Below are positions 8,834-16,921 of a stretch of DNA of 64,000 nucleotides, in pieces. Numbering within the stretch: position 1 is the stretch's first letter; every line of letters begins with the position of its first letter. Source of the DNA: JAXGOI01 sp040767605 (GTDB lineage Bacteria > Bacillota > Dehalobacteriia > UBA4068). A program made the position numbers and the translations under genes. The notes beneath the pieces were generated by a model. It was not told the DNA's origin, ran no database searches, and saw nothing but the letters and a program-made list of their open reading frames with translations. The stretch is taken from assembly GCA_040767605.1 (NCBI GenBank), contig JAXGOI010000001.1:1674001-1738000 (forward strand), written 5' to 3'.

Positions 8834-8866
8834 AAGCCCCGGCCCTGCTGCCGGAGCTTAATTATA
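8834..8866 (+). terminator. Possible terminator after sdaAA
   Basis: AAGCCCCGG (8834-8842) pairs with CCGGAGCTT (8851-8859) with one wobble, but only a short AT-rich tail follows. It may act together with the adjacent repeat region. Confidence 0.5.
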
Positions 8867-8888
8867 TAGGCTCAAAAATTAGATAATC

Positions 8889-8941
8889 AGCTTAAATAAT
8901 TTAGCTTAAATAATTAGCTTAAATAATTAGCTTAAATAATT
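8889..8941 (+). repeat. 13-bp tandem repeat, four copies, covering the comB stop codon
   Basis: AGCTTAAATAATT is repeated almost perfectly at 8889 (one extra T), 8903, 8916 and 8929. The minus-strand stop codon and last codons of comB lie in or at the edge of the final copy. The array separates the convergent sdaAA and comB. Confidence 0.9.
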
Positions 8942-9660
8942 ATTCTGCCTTTATTAAATACAGGCACCCGGGGGATTAGCCCCTCTTTGCTGCAATAAAT
9001 TAAATCTTCCCCTCTGCCGCAAATTTTTAGCTTATTACCGTGAAAGGCTGTTTGAAGGCCTTCTAAGAGGTTTTCTCGGTAAAAATTATAAAGCTTTAGG
9101 GAAATTAAGGCGGCATCGCTTAGTTTTGGCCTTTGGCCTGTATCCAGAATATGCCGGATAATAGAGCCTGCCCCCAAAATATCATCTAAAGATATTTTGC
9201 CGTTTGTTCCGGCGCAAAGCAAAAGCAAATCCGAAACCTCTTCAGCTGCGGCTTTTTCGGCAACGGCAGGGGCATTAATAATTGCACCTATCCATGGCTT
9301 TGCCCCTGCCCCCGCAGCAAGCTCAATGGCGGCGGTTCCATTGGTAGTGCAAAAAATGATTTTTTTATTCAGCACCTTCTCCCTGCTGAATTCCAGGGGA
9401 GAATTCCCCAGCTCAAAACCGGGGATAATATCCCCGTTTCTTTCCCCAACCAAAAGAGCCTCGGGCAGAGCCTTTTTAAGCCTTAAGGCATCCTCAATGG
9501 ATTTAACCGCCAAAACCTCCACGGCGCCGTTATTTAAAGCCGTGGTAATTGAAGAGGTAGCCCGTAAAACATCTATTATAATAACGGTTTTTTTGCCTAA
9601 AGCCTCGGGGTTTAGAAAGTCCGCCGCGCTTTGATGAGTAAAACAACAATCCAGATTCAT
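8932..9660 (-). CDS. comB: 2-phosphosulfolactate phosphatase family protein (ComB)
   Basis: ComB family enzymes hydrolyse 2-phosphosulfolactate to sulfolactate, a coenzyme M synthesis step in methanogens. Many bacteria carry homologues whose substrate is less certain. The 242-residue protein shows the family pattern: VIIDVLRATSSITTALNNGA near residue 25, ERNGDIIPGFELGNSP, CTTNGTAAIE, and a C-terminal YFREN-like segment (NFYRENLLEGL). I set the start at 9660 because GGAGG sits seven bases upstream. A longer frame to 9759 would overlap a consensus promoter (9731-9759). The gene is isolated and convergent with sdaAA. The physiological substrate in this organism is unknown. Confidence 0.9.
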   Translation of the reverse strand: MNLDCCFTHQSAADFLNPEALGKKTVIIIDVLRATSSITTALNNGAVEVLAVKSIEDALRLKKALPEALLVGERNGDIIPGFELGNSPLEFSREKVLNKKIIFCTTNGTAAIELAAGAGAKPWIGAIINAPAVAEKAAAEEVSDLLLLCAGTNGKISLDDILGAGSIIRHILDTGQRPKLSDAALISLKLYNFYRENLLEGLQTAFHGNKLKICGRGEDLIYCSKEGLIPRVPVFNKGRIII

Positions 9661-9730
9661 TTTGCCTCCTGATTTATGTCTTAAAAATAAAAAGAAGTTT
9701 AAAAAACTATTCTTAAAAGTGTTAAATGAA

Positions 9731-9759
9731 ATTATAGACTCGGCCTTATATTCTGTCAA
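9731..9759 (-). promoter_or_regulatory. Consensus sigma-A promoter for comB
   Basis: On the minus strand TTGACA (plus 9754-9759) and TATAAT (plus 9731-9736) are separated by exactly 17 bases, a full consensus match about 70 bases upstream of the comB ATG. It also fixes the comB start downstream of it. Confidence 0.9.
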
Positions 9760-9947
9760 GGTTAAAGGGAATTTTCACGCGGTTTAAAAATAAAAAATTA
9801 ATAAAGGGAATGGCCAAATCTTGTCGAATGTTTCTTTGTATACAGAATTTTAATTTATTAAAAAGCCGGGGTTAAATACCAGATAATTTTTATTTGCTTT
9901 TTTATCTCTGCAAAGGAAGGGAGCTAAAATAAAAGGGGAGAGATAAT

Positions 9948-10538
9948 ATGCATAAGCAGGCAAAAGATTTAAGCCGGGAAGATATCCTTGCCATATTTAA
10001 GGCAAAAAATGTTTTATTGGAGGGGCATTTTAAGCTTACTTCCGGCCGCCATGGGGCTCAATACCTCCAATGCTCCGCCCTGCTCCAGTATCCTGAAATT
10101 GCCGCCCCCCTTTTAGAGCATTTAGCCTCATTTTTTTCCGAGGCCGGCACCACTGTGGTTGCCGGTTCCGCCGCAGGTGGCATAATAATCTCCTATGAAA
10201 TTGCCCGGGCCTTGGGGCTGCGCAGCGTTTTTTTTGAAAGAGAAAACGGAGAGCTTGTTTTATGCCGCGGCTTTGAGATTTACCCTGAGGATAGGGTTTT
10301 AGTTGTGGAGGATGTTATTACCACAGGCGGCTCCAGCATGGAAATTATCCGGGCGGTGAAAGATAAAAAAGCGCAGGTTTTAGGGATAGCCTGTATTGCC
10401 GACCGCAGCGGCGGTATGGTGGATATGGGGGTTCCTATTAAGGCTTTACTGAGCCTGGCCATAAAAAGTTACAGCCCTGAAGAATGTCCATTATGCGCCT
10501 TGGGGATTCCCGCAAAAAGAATGGGAAGGCGCCAATAA
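9948..10538 (+). CDS. pyrE: Orotate phosphoribosyltransferase
   Basis: It joins orotate and PRPP to give OMP in pyrimidine synthesis. The 196-residue protein has KLTSGRHGAQYLQC near the N-terminus, AGSAAGGIIISYEIA, and the PRPP-binding motif VLVVEDVITTGGSSMEII (about residues 116-133). The ATG is behind GGGGAG. Unusually it is not next to other pyr genes in this window. It is followed by a GntR regulator 26 bp downstream, which may simply be read through. Confidence 0.94.
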   Translation: MHKQAKDLSREDILAIFKAKNVLLEGHFKLTSGRHGAQYLQCSALLQYPEIAAPLLEHLASFFSEAGTTVVAGSAAGGIIISYEIARALGLRSVFFERENGELVLCRGFEIYPEDRVLVVEDVITTGGSSMEIIRAVKDKKAQVLGIACIADRSGGMVDMGVPIKALLSLAIKSYSPEECPLCALGIPAKRMGRRQ

Positions 10539-10564
10539 TAAAGATTAAAACTAGGAGGGTTCGT

Positions 10565-11290
10565 ATGGCTAATAATGATGTCAACAATGCATTCAATGAT
10601 TTTGCCGCTTTTGCGGCCAGTAATGAATTTGTGCCCATGCGTGAACTTATATACCAGTATATGCGGGATGCGATTATAAAAAGAAAGCTCCCCGCGGGGG
10701 GGCATTTAGTTGAGGAGGATTTAGCCGGTAAGCTTAAGGCCAGCCGTACCCCGGTAAGAGAGGCCCTGCGCAAGCTGGAATCTGAGGGGCTGGTTAAGCA
10801 TCATCGCCGCCGCGGTGTAGAGGTGCGCCAGCTTACAATGAAGGATGCCGCCGATATTTATGATATGTGCGCTGTTTTAGAGGGTTATGCGGCCCGCCTT
10901 ATGGCGGAAAATGTAAACCGGGATGATTTAGAGGCTCTGCAGAATATACTTTATGAAATGAAAGACAGCATAGACAAAAAAAACAGCAAGCTGGAAATGG
11001 ATTTGCATCAAAAATGGCATTTTGTTATTTATGCCGCCTGCAGAAATAAAAGAGCCGAAACTCTTTTAAAAAATTATAATGATTATTTGCAGCTTTTCAG
11101 GGATTATACTTTGCAGGTTCCCGGGAGGATTTGGAATTCTTGGGAGGAGCATGAGCGTCTTTTCAGAGCTATTGAGCTTCAGGACGGCAATTTAGCCGAG
11201 GAGCGGGCCAGAAACCATGTGGCCATGGGTAAGGAGGCCTTTTTAATCCGCTGGAGCCAAATGCTTAACGATGATAATTATCAGGTTTAA
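10565..11290 (+). CDS. GntR family (FadR/FCD-type) transcriptional regulator
   Basis: This is a 241-residue DNA-binding regulator. The N-terminal winged helix covers about residues 15-85 (LIYQYMRDAIIKRKLPAGG, then SRTPVREALRKLESEGLVKH). A helical FCD effector domain follows (YDMCAVLEGYAARLMAENV, EEHERLFRAIELQDGNLAEE, ARNHV), including the Asp/His positions that usually bind a metal. The ATG at 10565 has AGGAGGG at good spacing, while the longer open frame from 10484 overlaps pyrE. It sits directly upstream of the molybdenum-hydroxylase maturation operon, so control of that operon by a carboxylate ligand is a reasonable inference. Confidence 0.92.
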   Translation: MANNDVNNAFNDFAAFAASNEFVPMRELIYQYMRDAIIKRKLPAGGHLVEEDLAGKLKASRTPVREALRKLESEGLVKHHRRRGVEVRQLTMKDAADIYDMCAVLEGYAARLMAENVNRDDLEALQNILYEMKDSIDKKNSKLEMDLHQKWHFVIYAACRNKRAETLLKNYNDYLQLFRDYTLQVPGRIWNSWEEHERLFRAIELQDGNLAEERARNHVAMGKEAFLIRWSQMLNDDNYQV

Positions 11291-11411
11291 TTATTTTAAG
11301 TAAAACCTGCTAAAATAATTATTTTTAAGGGTTCGCCGCAGAAATCCGGCGATTCTCTTTTGGCCTCCGATATGCACTAAGAAGGATATCGCATTGATAA
11401 GAGGGGATATA

Positions 11412-12542
11412 ATGGAATTAAAATATAAAATCTGGCTGGATAATCAGGGCAAAGCTTTTGGCGAGGGGCCTTATCAGCTTTTAAAGGGCATAAAAAGCAC
11501 AGGCTCTTTAGCCCAGGCTGCAAAAGCAATGAATATGTCTTATAGCAGGGCTCATACCCTTATGAAAACTTTAGGGGCAAACTTAGGCTTCCCTTTAATC
11601 GAGAGCCAGGCCGGGGGGAGAGGCGGCGGCCTAACCATTATAACTCATCAGGCGGAAGAATTAATGTATAAGTACGAAGCCTTTATGAATGAGTGTGAAA
11701 TGGCAATTTACTGCTCCTTTAATAAATATTTCAGGTTCCCTGAGGGTAATTTGCCCCCAGGGGGCGTAAGGCGCCGCAAATCTGCGGCTATTAAGCATTT
11801 AGGGATTATCCCCGGGGATGTAATTGCCCTGGTCGGCGCCGGGGGTAAAACCAGTATTATGTTTACCCTGGCGGAAGAATTGGCTTTATCCGGCTATAAA
11901 GTTATAGTGGCAACAACTACCCATATATATTTTCCTAATCATGGTGCGGTAGACAGGCTTTTGGTTTTTGAAGAAAAGGAGCTTATGCCGCATTTAAAAC
12001 AAGTGGTGGAAAATGCCAAAATAGTCGCCCTAGGTACCGGTATTCATAATGGCAAGCTTTTGGCCGTATCAGACGGTTTTATTTCCCAGCTTAAAGAAAG
12101 CGGGCTTTTTGATATAATAATTATTGAGGCCGACGGCGCCGCGAGAAAGTCTTTTAAAGCACCGGCAGCCCATGAGCCTGTAATTCCCTCCTCTGCGGAT
12201 TTGGTTCTTTCCGTAGTTGGGGTGGATATTTTAGGTAAGGAGCTAAACAGTGAAAATGTTCACAGACCTCAGGAAGTTTCCGCCCTTACCGGTTTAAAAA
12301 ACGGGGAGCTTATAAGGGCAAAGGATATTGCCCAGGCGCTTTACTCCCCCTTGGGTGGGCGCAAAAACATTCCGGAAAGGGCCCGCTGGCTCCCGGTTAT
12401 AAATAAGGTAGACGATAGCAGTATTGCAATGGGAGCAGGGAGAATAGCCAATCAGCTTGTTAATTTAGGGGCGGAGAAAGTTATGATATCTTCAACCTTA
12501 GGAGGCACACTTACAATAAAGCCATGGAAAAAGAGCAAATAG
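11412..12542 (+). CDS. yqeC: ModE-like HTH domain fused to YqeC (Mo-hydroxylase accessory protein)
   Basis: This 376-residue two-domain protein is unusual. Residues about 1-105 form a LysR-type/ModE winged helix (GSLAQAAKAMNMSYSRAHTL, then GGRGGGLTI), as in molybdate-responsive ModE N-termini. From about residue 125 the sequence is YqeC, the P-loop accessory factor linked to selenium-dependent molybdenum hydroxylases (LVGAGGKTSIMFTLAEEL, IVATTTHIYFP, IIIEADGAARKSFKAPA, HRPQEV). I start at the ATG 11412 behind AGAGGGG rather than the TTG 11394. The fusion suggests one polypeptide both senses cofactor status and assists maturation; that link is inference. It overlaps mocA by 19 bp. Confidence 0.88.
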   Translation: MELKYKIWLDNQGKAFGEGPYQLLKGIKSTGSLAQAAKAMNMSYSRAHTLMKTLGANLGFPLIESQAGGRGGGLTIITHQAEELMYKYEAFMNECEMAIYCSFNKYFRFPEGNLPPGGVRRRKSAAIKHLGIIPGDVIALVGAGGKTSIMFTLAEELALSGYKVIVATTTHIYFPNHGAVDRLLVFEEKELMPHLKQVVENAKIVALGTGIHNGKLLAVSDGFISQLKESGLFDIIIIEADGAARKSFKAPAAHEPVIPSSADLVLSVVGVDILGKELNSENVHRPQEVSALTGLKNGELIRAKDIAQALYSPLGGRKNIPERARWLPVINKVDDSSIAMGAGRIANQLVNLGAEKVMISSTLGGTLTIKPWKKSK

Positions 12543-13225
12543 AAAAATTAAAAACTAATGAAACAAAAATACCGGAAAAAGAGCCCCCCGGCACAAAAGG
12601 GCAAAAGGCGGAGGCTTATTCTTTGGGCCGCCCTCTTGCGGCTATTGTTTTAGCCGCCGGGGAGTCTAAACGAATGGGCCGGCAGAAGCTGCTTTTACCC
12701 TTCGGGGCCGAAAATGTGATTGCTAAAACTTTAAATAATTTGCGCCAGGCAGGTATATGCCCTATTTATCTTGTGGTGGGCTATAAAAAGCAGGAGCTAT
12801 TAAATTCAATAAATACCGAAGGCCTGCGGATTATCGAAAATTCTCAATATCAGACCGGCCAAAGCTCCAGTGTAAAAGCAGGGATAAAAGCCATACCCCG
12901 GGGGTACGGGGCCATGTTTGTTTTAGGAGACCAGCCCTTAATACCGCCGTCTTTATATAAAGAGATAGCGGACGCTTATAAAAAGGGGCTTGCCCCCATA
13001 GTATTACCGGAGGATAATAAAGGCAAAAGGGGTAATCCGGCTGTTTTTGCCCCGGAGCTTTTTGAGGAAATTATGGCCTTAAGGGGGGATACCGGCCCCC
13101 GGGGTCTTTTAGAAAAATATAAGGAATCTTCCCAGGCCGTAATAAGCGACGAGGCGGGGATTTTTCTCGATTTAGATACTTTCGCCGCTTATGAAGAATG
13201 TTTAAAGGAGGCAGGCCTAAAATGA
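12524..13225 (+). CDS. mocA: Molybdenum cofactor nucleotidyltransferase, MocA family
   Basis: It probably transfers CMP (or another nucleotide) to molybdopterin for hydroxylase-type enzymes. The 233-residue protein has a charged linker of about 35 residues, then the NTP-transferase signature AIVLAAGESKRMGRQKLLLPFG, the metal-binding FVLGDQPLIPPSLY, and RGNPAVFAPELF. The early ATG overlaps the end of the ModE-YqeC gene, and no better ribosome-binding site is visible for a shorter form, so the linker may be real. The 4-bp overlap with yqeB shows translational coupling. Confidence 0.9.
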   Translation: MEKEQIEKLKTNETKIPEKEPPGTKGQKAEAYSLGRPLAAIVLAAGESKRMGRQKLLLPFGAENVIAKTLNNLRQAGICPIYLVVGYKKQELLNSINTEGLRIIENSQYQTGQSSSVKAGIKAIPRGYGAMFVLGDQPLIPPSLYKEIADAYKKGLAPIVLPEDNKGKRGNPAVFAPELFEEIMALRGDTGPRGLLEKYKESSQAVISDEAGIFLDLDTFAAYEECLKEAGLK

Positions 13226-14037
13226 AGGTTTTAATTAAAGGCGCGGGGGATTTGGCAAGCGGCGTGGCCCATCGTTTACATGGGGCGGGGTTTTCAATTA
13301 TTATGACGGAAATAGAAAAGCCCACGGTTATCCGGCGGACGGTTTCCTTTGCTCAGGCTGTTTTTGACGGGGAAACTACCATAGAAAATATTAAAGGCCG
13401 GAGGGTTAATAATCTTAAAGAGGCCTATGCCGCAATGGAAAGAGGGGAAATCCCAATTATTATAGACCCCGAAGCCAAATGCCAAAAGGAGCTTAAGGCG
13501 GAAATTGTTGTAGATGCGATTTTAGCCAAGAGAAATATAAATACCTCAATAAATGACGCTAAAAGCGTAATTGCCTTAGGCCCCGGCTTTTGCGGGGGCA
13601 AAGATTGCCATGGGGTTATAGAAACAAAGCGGGGGCATAATTTAGGGCGTATTTATTATACAGGGCAGGCCATAGCGGATACCGGCATCCCCGGGGATAT
13701 TGGGGGGGAAAGCTTAAACCGCCTTTTAAAAGCCACCGCCCCGGGAATATTTAAGCCTCTGAAAGAAATTGGAGATTTAGTTAAAAAAGGGGATTTAATT
13801 GCCTATTGCGGGGAGACCCCTCTAAAGGCTAAAATAGACGGCTGCCTGAGGGGGATTTTATCCGAAGGCTTAGAGGTTTATGAGAATATGAAGGTGGGGG
13901 ATATTGACCCCAGAGGCGACAGGGATTATTGCTTTACCGTTTCCGATAAGGCAAGGGCCTTAGGGGGGGCGGTTTTAGAGGCTATTTTATTTCTTAAAAG
14001 GCAGGAAGGCTATATTTTTGCAAAAAGGGGTGTTTAA
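13222..14037 (+). CDS. yqeB: Selenium-dependent molybdenum hydroxylase system protein YqeB
   Basis: The 271-residue protein belongs to the EF2563/YqeB family, found only beside selenium-dependent molybdenum hydroxylases and their accessory genes. The start KVLIKGAGDLASGVAHRL is a Rossmann-like glycine motif. Further blocks typical of the family are EIEKPTVIRRTVSFAQAV, IALGPGFCGGKDCHGVIE and GIPGDIGGES. Biochemical activity is not established. The ATGA overlap with mocA, with GGAGG upstream, fixes the start at 13222. One base separates its stop from xdhC. Confidence 0.92.
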   Translation: MKVLIKGAGDLASGVAHRLHGAGFSIIMTEIEKPTVIRRTVSFAQAVFDGETTIENIKGRRVNNLKEAYAAMERGEIPIIIDPEAKCQKELKAEIVVDAILAKRNINTSINDAKSVIALGPGFCGGKDCHGVIETKRGHNLGRIYYTGQAIADTGIPGDIGGESLNRLLKATAPGIFKPLKEIGDLVKKGDLIAYCGETPLKAKIDGCLRGILSEGLEVYENMKVGDIDPRGDRDYCFTVSDKARALGGAVLEAILFLKRQEGYIFAKRGV

Positions 14038-14038
14038 T

Positions 14039-15070
14039 ATGCTGAAGGAATTTTATACTAAGGTTGTACCGGAGGTTAAGGCCGGCCGGGGCTCTTATAT
14101 AGTTACGGTTTTAGACGGCGAATATATGGGGGAGAAATCCCTTTGGCATAGAGATGAGCTTTTAGCCGTAAACCGGGAAAACAGCGAGGCCTTTTGGCAA
14201 AGTTTGGATTTTGGCTCAACGGATAATTGCCGTTACGGCAAAGCTAATAAAGAGGGGGAAGAAATAGGGGTTTTTATTGAAACCCTTTTACCCCCCTGTG
14301 AAATGGTTATTTGCGGCGGGGGGCATATTTCTCTGCCTTTGGCCGCTATCGGCCATATGCTGGGGTTTGAAATTTCTGTTATAGATGACAGAATCTTTTT
14401 CGCCAATGCCCAGCGCTTCCCCAAGGCTAATGTTTTTTGTCAGGATTTTAGCGAGGCCCTTAAAGATATGGGGGGAGAAAACACTTATTTTGTTATTGTT
14501 ACCCGGGGGCATCAGTATGATCAGGATTGCCTGCGCCAAATACTCCCTAAAAAAAGCGCCTATGTGGGGATGATAGGCAGCCGCCATCGGGTTGGCCTGG
14601 TTAAAAAGACTTTGCTTGGCGAGGGCTTTTCCCAGGAGAAGCTGGATTCTCTTTATTCTCCTATCGGGCTTAAAATCGGCGCCCAATCTCCGGAGGAGGT
14701 TGCCGTAAGTATTTTGGCGGAGCTAATTCAGGTAAGGGCGGAGAAAAATAAAGGGGCGGCCAGCGCTCTGGGTTTTTGGCAAAGCCTGGCTGAGCCTTCC
14801 GAGCTCCCTCAGGCTTTAGTAACCATTGTGCAGCGCAGGGGCTCTGCCCCAAGGCAAATTGGGACTAAAATGATAGTTTCCGCCGATGGCGGCTGTATAG
14901 GCACCATTGGCGGCGGCTGTGTGGAGGCGGAGGCCCGCCAAAAGGGGATTTCCATTGCCAAAGATGGGGGCAGCGTTTTAATGACTCTGGATATGACAGG
15001 AGTTAATGCTCAAGATGAAGGCATGGTTTGCGGGGGCATAGTTACCGTTTTAGTGGAGGCCTTAAGCTAA
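14039..15070 (+). CDS. xdhC: XdhC/CoxI family molybdenum hydroxylase maturation protein
   Basis: XdhC-type proteins bind molybdopterin cofactor, promote its sulfuration and deliver it to xanthine-dehydrogenase-like enzymes. The 343-residue protein has a Rossmann-type C-domain, here placed early (CEMVICGGGHISLPLAAIG, VIDDRIFFANAQRFPKA, VIVTRGHQYD, YVGMIGSRHR, IGLKIGAQSPEEVAVSI). The CoxI-like segment follows (PQALVTIVQRRGSAPRQIGT, GTIGGGCVEAEARQ). The domain order is therefore C-part first, as in several clostridial homologues. The ATG 14039 is used with AAAGGGG upstream. No hydroxylase subunit gene lies in the window. Confidence 0.9.
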   Translation: MLKEFYTKVVPEVKAGRGSYIVTVLDGEYMGEKSLWHRDELLAVNRENSEAFWQSLDFGSTDNCRYGKANKEGEEIGVFIETLLPPCEMVICGGGHISLPLAAIGHMLGFEISVIDDRIFFANAQRFPKANVFCQDFSEALKDMGGENTYFVIVTRGHQYDQDCLRQILPKKSAYVGMIGSRHRVGLVKKTLLGEGFSQEKLDSLYSPIGLKIGAQSPEEVAVSILAELIQVRAEKNKGAASALGFWQSLAEPSELPQALVTIVQRRGSAPRQIGTKMIVSADGGCIGTIGGGCVEAEARQKGISIAKDGGSVLMTLDMTGVNAQDEGMVCGGIVTVLVEALS

Positions 15071-15172
15071 ATAAAAATTAAAGGCCTTTTGACGCCTGGC
15101 ATAATCTGAGAAAGATAATTTATAAAAAATACAGAAAATAATACAGATAGGATAATACGGGGAGGATAATCC

Positions 15173-16195
15173 ATGAAAATTGTACCGGTTGAGGAAAGTG
15201 TAGGCAGTGTTTTATGCCATGATATAACCAGGGTGGTTCCCGGAGAATTTAAGGGTACTTTATTTAAAAAAGGCCATATTGTAACGGAGGAGGATATTCC
15301 GGCCTTATTAAGTATAGGCAAGGAGCATTTATATGTTTGGGAGACAAAACCCGGGGATCTCCATGAAAATGAGGCCGCAATCCGTATTGCCAAGGCTGCT
15401 TGCGGCGAAAATATAGATTACGGCGGCATTCCCACAGAGGGTAAATGCACTTTAAAATCAAAAATCAGAGGCCTTTTTGTAGTGGATTCCCAGCGTTTAA
15501 TAGATATAAACAGCGTGGAATTTGTTACCGTCGCCACTTTGCCGGGGTATTATCATGTGGAAAAGGGCAGCCCCTTAGGGGGGGCCCGGGTTGTACCCCT
15601 TTTAGTTGAAAGCGCCGTGGTGGAAGAGGTGGAGAAAATCTGCCGGGAAAAGCCCGTTATAGATGTTATACCCTATAAAGAGCTGAAATGCGCCATTGTG
15701 ACAACGGGCAGCGAGGTTTTTAAAGGGCGCATAGAAGATAAATTCGGCCCGGTGATGAAGAAAAAAATTGATTTCCACGGGGGGCAATATTTGGGCCAAA
15801 TAATTTGCCCCGATAATGAAGAGGAAATTGCCAAGGCTATAATGAATTTTAAAGAGCAGGGGGCGGATTTAATAATTACCACCGGCGGTATGTCTGTTGA
15901 CCCGGATGATGTTACCCCTTTGGCAATTCGCTCCACCGGGGCAAAAGTTGCAACCTATGGCGCGCCTGTACAGCCGGGGAATATGCTAATGGTGGCCTAT
16001 TTAGGCAAAACGGCTATTGTGGGCGTTCCCGGTTGCGCCATGTATTTTAAAACTACGGTTGTGGATGCCATTTTAAGCAGAGTTTTTATTGGGGTGGAAT
16101 TAAGCAAAAGAGATATAGCCCGTATGGGGGAAGGCGGTTTTTGCCAGGGCTGTGATATTTGCCGCTACCCCTTATGTTATTTTTGCAGAAATTAA
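15173..16195 (+). CDS. Molybdopterin-binding (MoeA/MogA-like) protein with Cys-rich tail
   Basis: This 340-residue protein probably handles molybdopterin in cofactor insertion or synthesis. The C-terminal half carries the MoCF/MoeA-type binding fold (AIVTTGSEVFKGRIEDKFGP, then DLIITTGGMSVDPDDVTPLA and VPGCAMYF). The N-terminal half (VGSVLCHDITRVVPGEFKG, FKKGHIV) matches the molybdopterin-binding proteins found with XdhC/YqeB in Clostridia. The last 20 residues are cysteine-rich (CQGCDIC, CYFC), suggesting metal or Fe-S binding; this is unusual for MoeA itself. The ATG lies behind GGGGAGGA. The stop overlaps a possible upstream start of the next gene. Confidence 0.85.
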   Translation: MKIVPVEESVGSVLCHDITRVVPGEFKGTLFKKGHIVTEEDIPALLSIGKEHLYVWETKPGDLHENEAAIRIAKAACGENIDYGGIPTEGKCTLKSKIRGLFVVDSQRLIDINSVEFVTVATLPGYYHVEKGSPLGGARVVPLLVESAVVEEVEKICREKPVIDVIPYKELKCAIVTTGSEVFKGRIEDKFGPVMKKKIDFHGGQYLGQIICPDNEEEIAKAIMNFKEQGADLIITTGGMSVDPDDVTPLAIRSTGAKVATYGAPVQPGNMLMVAYLGKTAIVGVPGCAMYFKTTVVDAILSRVFIGVELSKRDIARMGEGGFCQGCDICRYPLCYFCRN

Positions 16196-16206
16196 TGAGG
16201 TGTGAT

Positions 16207-16668
16207 ATGCCGGAGATAAAAGTTGAAAGAGCCAAAATGACAGATGTGCCGGAAATTTATAATTTAATTAATTATTATGCCGAAGAAGGCCTTATGCTGG
16301 CTAAAAGCTATTCTTTTATTTATGAGAATTTGCGCCAGTATATGGTAATAAGAGATGAGGGAAAGGTAGTGGCCGTAGGCGGTTTGCGCCTTTTCTGGCT
16401 GGATTTAGCCGAAATTTGTTCTTTAGCCGTAAATAAAGATTATTTAGGCCGTGGGCTTGGCAGGGCTATTGTAGGCGCATTAGAAGAAGAAGCTAAAGCC
16501 CTGGGCTTACCCCAGGTTTTTGCCTTAACTTATAAAGAAGGCTTTTTTGAGCGCTGCGGCTATCATATGGTGGCCCTAAGCGGCTTGCCGCAAAAAATCT
16601 GGAAGGATTGCGTTCATTGCCCCAGAATTGATAATTGCGGAGAGGTTGCAATGATGAAAATATTCTAG
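16207..16668 (+). CDS. argA: GNAT N-acetyltransferase, N-acetylglutamate synthase-like
   Basis: The 153-residue protein is a single GNAT domain resembling the stand-alone ArgA-type N-acetylglutamate synthases of Clostridia: LINYYAEEGLMLAKS, DLAEICSLAVNKDYLGRGLG (the acetyl-CoA-binding motif A), VFALTYKEGFFERCGY and LPQKIWKDCVHCP. It would acetylate glutamate to begin arginine synthesis. The ATG 16207 follows GAGGTG; an in-frame ATG at 16195 overlaps the previous stop and is an alternative. Its place behind molybdenum cofactor genes looks incidental. The arginine role is inferred from similarity. Confidence 0.78.
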   Translation: MPEIKVERAKMTDVPEIYNLINYYAEEGLMLAKSYSFIYENLRQYMVIRDEGKVVAVGGLRLFWLDLAEICSLAVNKDYLGRGLGRAIVGALEEEAKALGLPQVFALTYKEGFFERCGYHMVALSGLPQKIWKDCVHCPRIDNCGEVAMMKIF

Positions 16669-16750
16669 GGGGGTTTACCCCCGCATTTTCCGGGGTTAAG
16701 CCTGGTTTTAAAAATACTTAGCTTTACCTGCTATATGGTTTAAAAAAACT

Positions 16751-16790
16751 GGGAGCTGTCGGGCCTTTGCTTGACAACTCCCTTTGCTTT
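16751..16790 (+). terminator. Terminator after the maturation operon
   Basis: GGGAGCTGTC (16751-16760) pairs with GACAACTCCC (16773-16782) with one mismatch and is followed by TTTGCTTT. Its 3' arm overlaps the ilvD promoter. Confidence 0.6.
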
Positions 16791-16800
16791 AAGGTATTAT
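16771..16800 (+). promoter_or_regulatory. Sigma-A-like promoter for ilvD
   Basis: TTGACA (16771-16776) and TATTAT (16795-16800) are spaced by 18 bases, about 120 bases upstream of ilvD. The -35 box is embedded in the preceding terminator hairpin. I saw no T-box motif in the leader. Confidence 0.65.
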
Positions 16801-16921
16801 TTAAGAATAATCTTATTTTAGCTGGTCTTTATTTTGAGGCTTTAATTTTAAGCCGCATAAGAGAGTATTCTTAGAATAAAGGCCGGGGCAATTGCCCACT
16901 CGCAAGAAAAGGAGATGCATT

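Noticed and set aside
10438..10773. 111-codon minus-strand frame over pyrE and the GntR gene
   Set aside because: It is antisense to two well-supported genes, and its composition follows their codon pattern.
16669..16921. T-box or branched-chain amino-acid leader before ilvD
   Set aside because: No AGGGTGGNACCGCG-type T-box sequence or leader peptide with runs of Leu/Val/Ile was found; only a terminator and a promoter.
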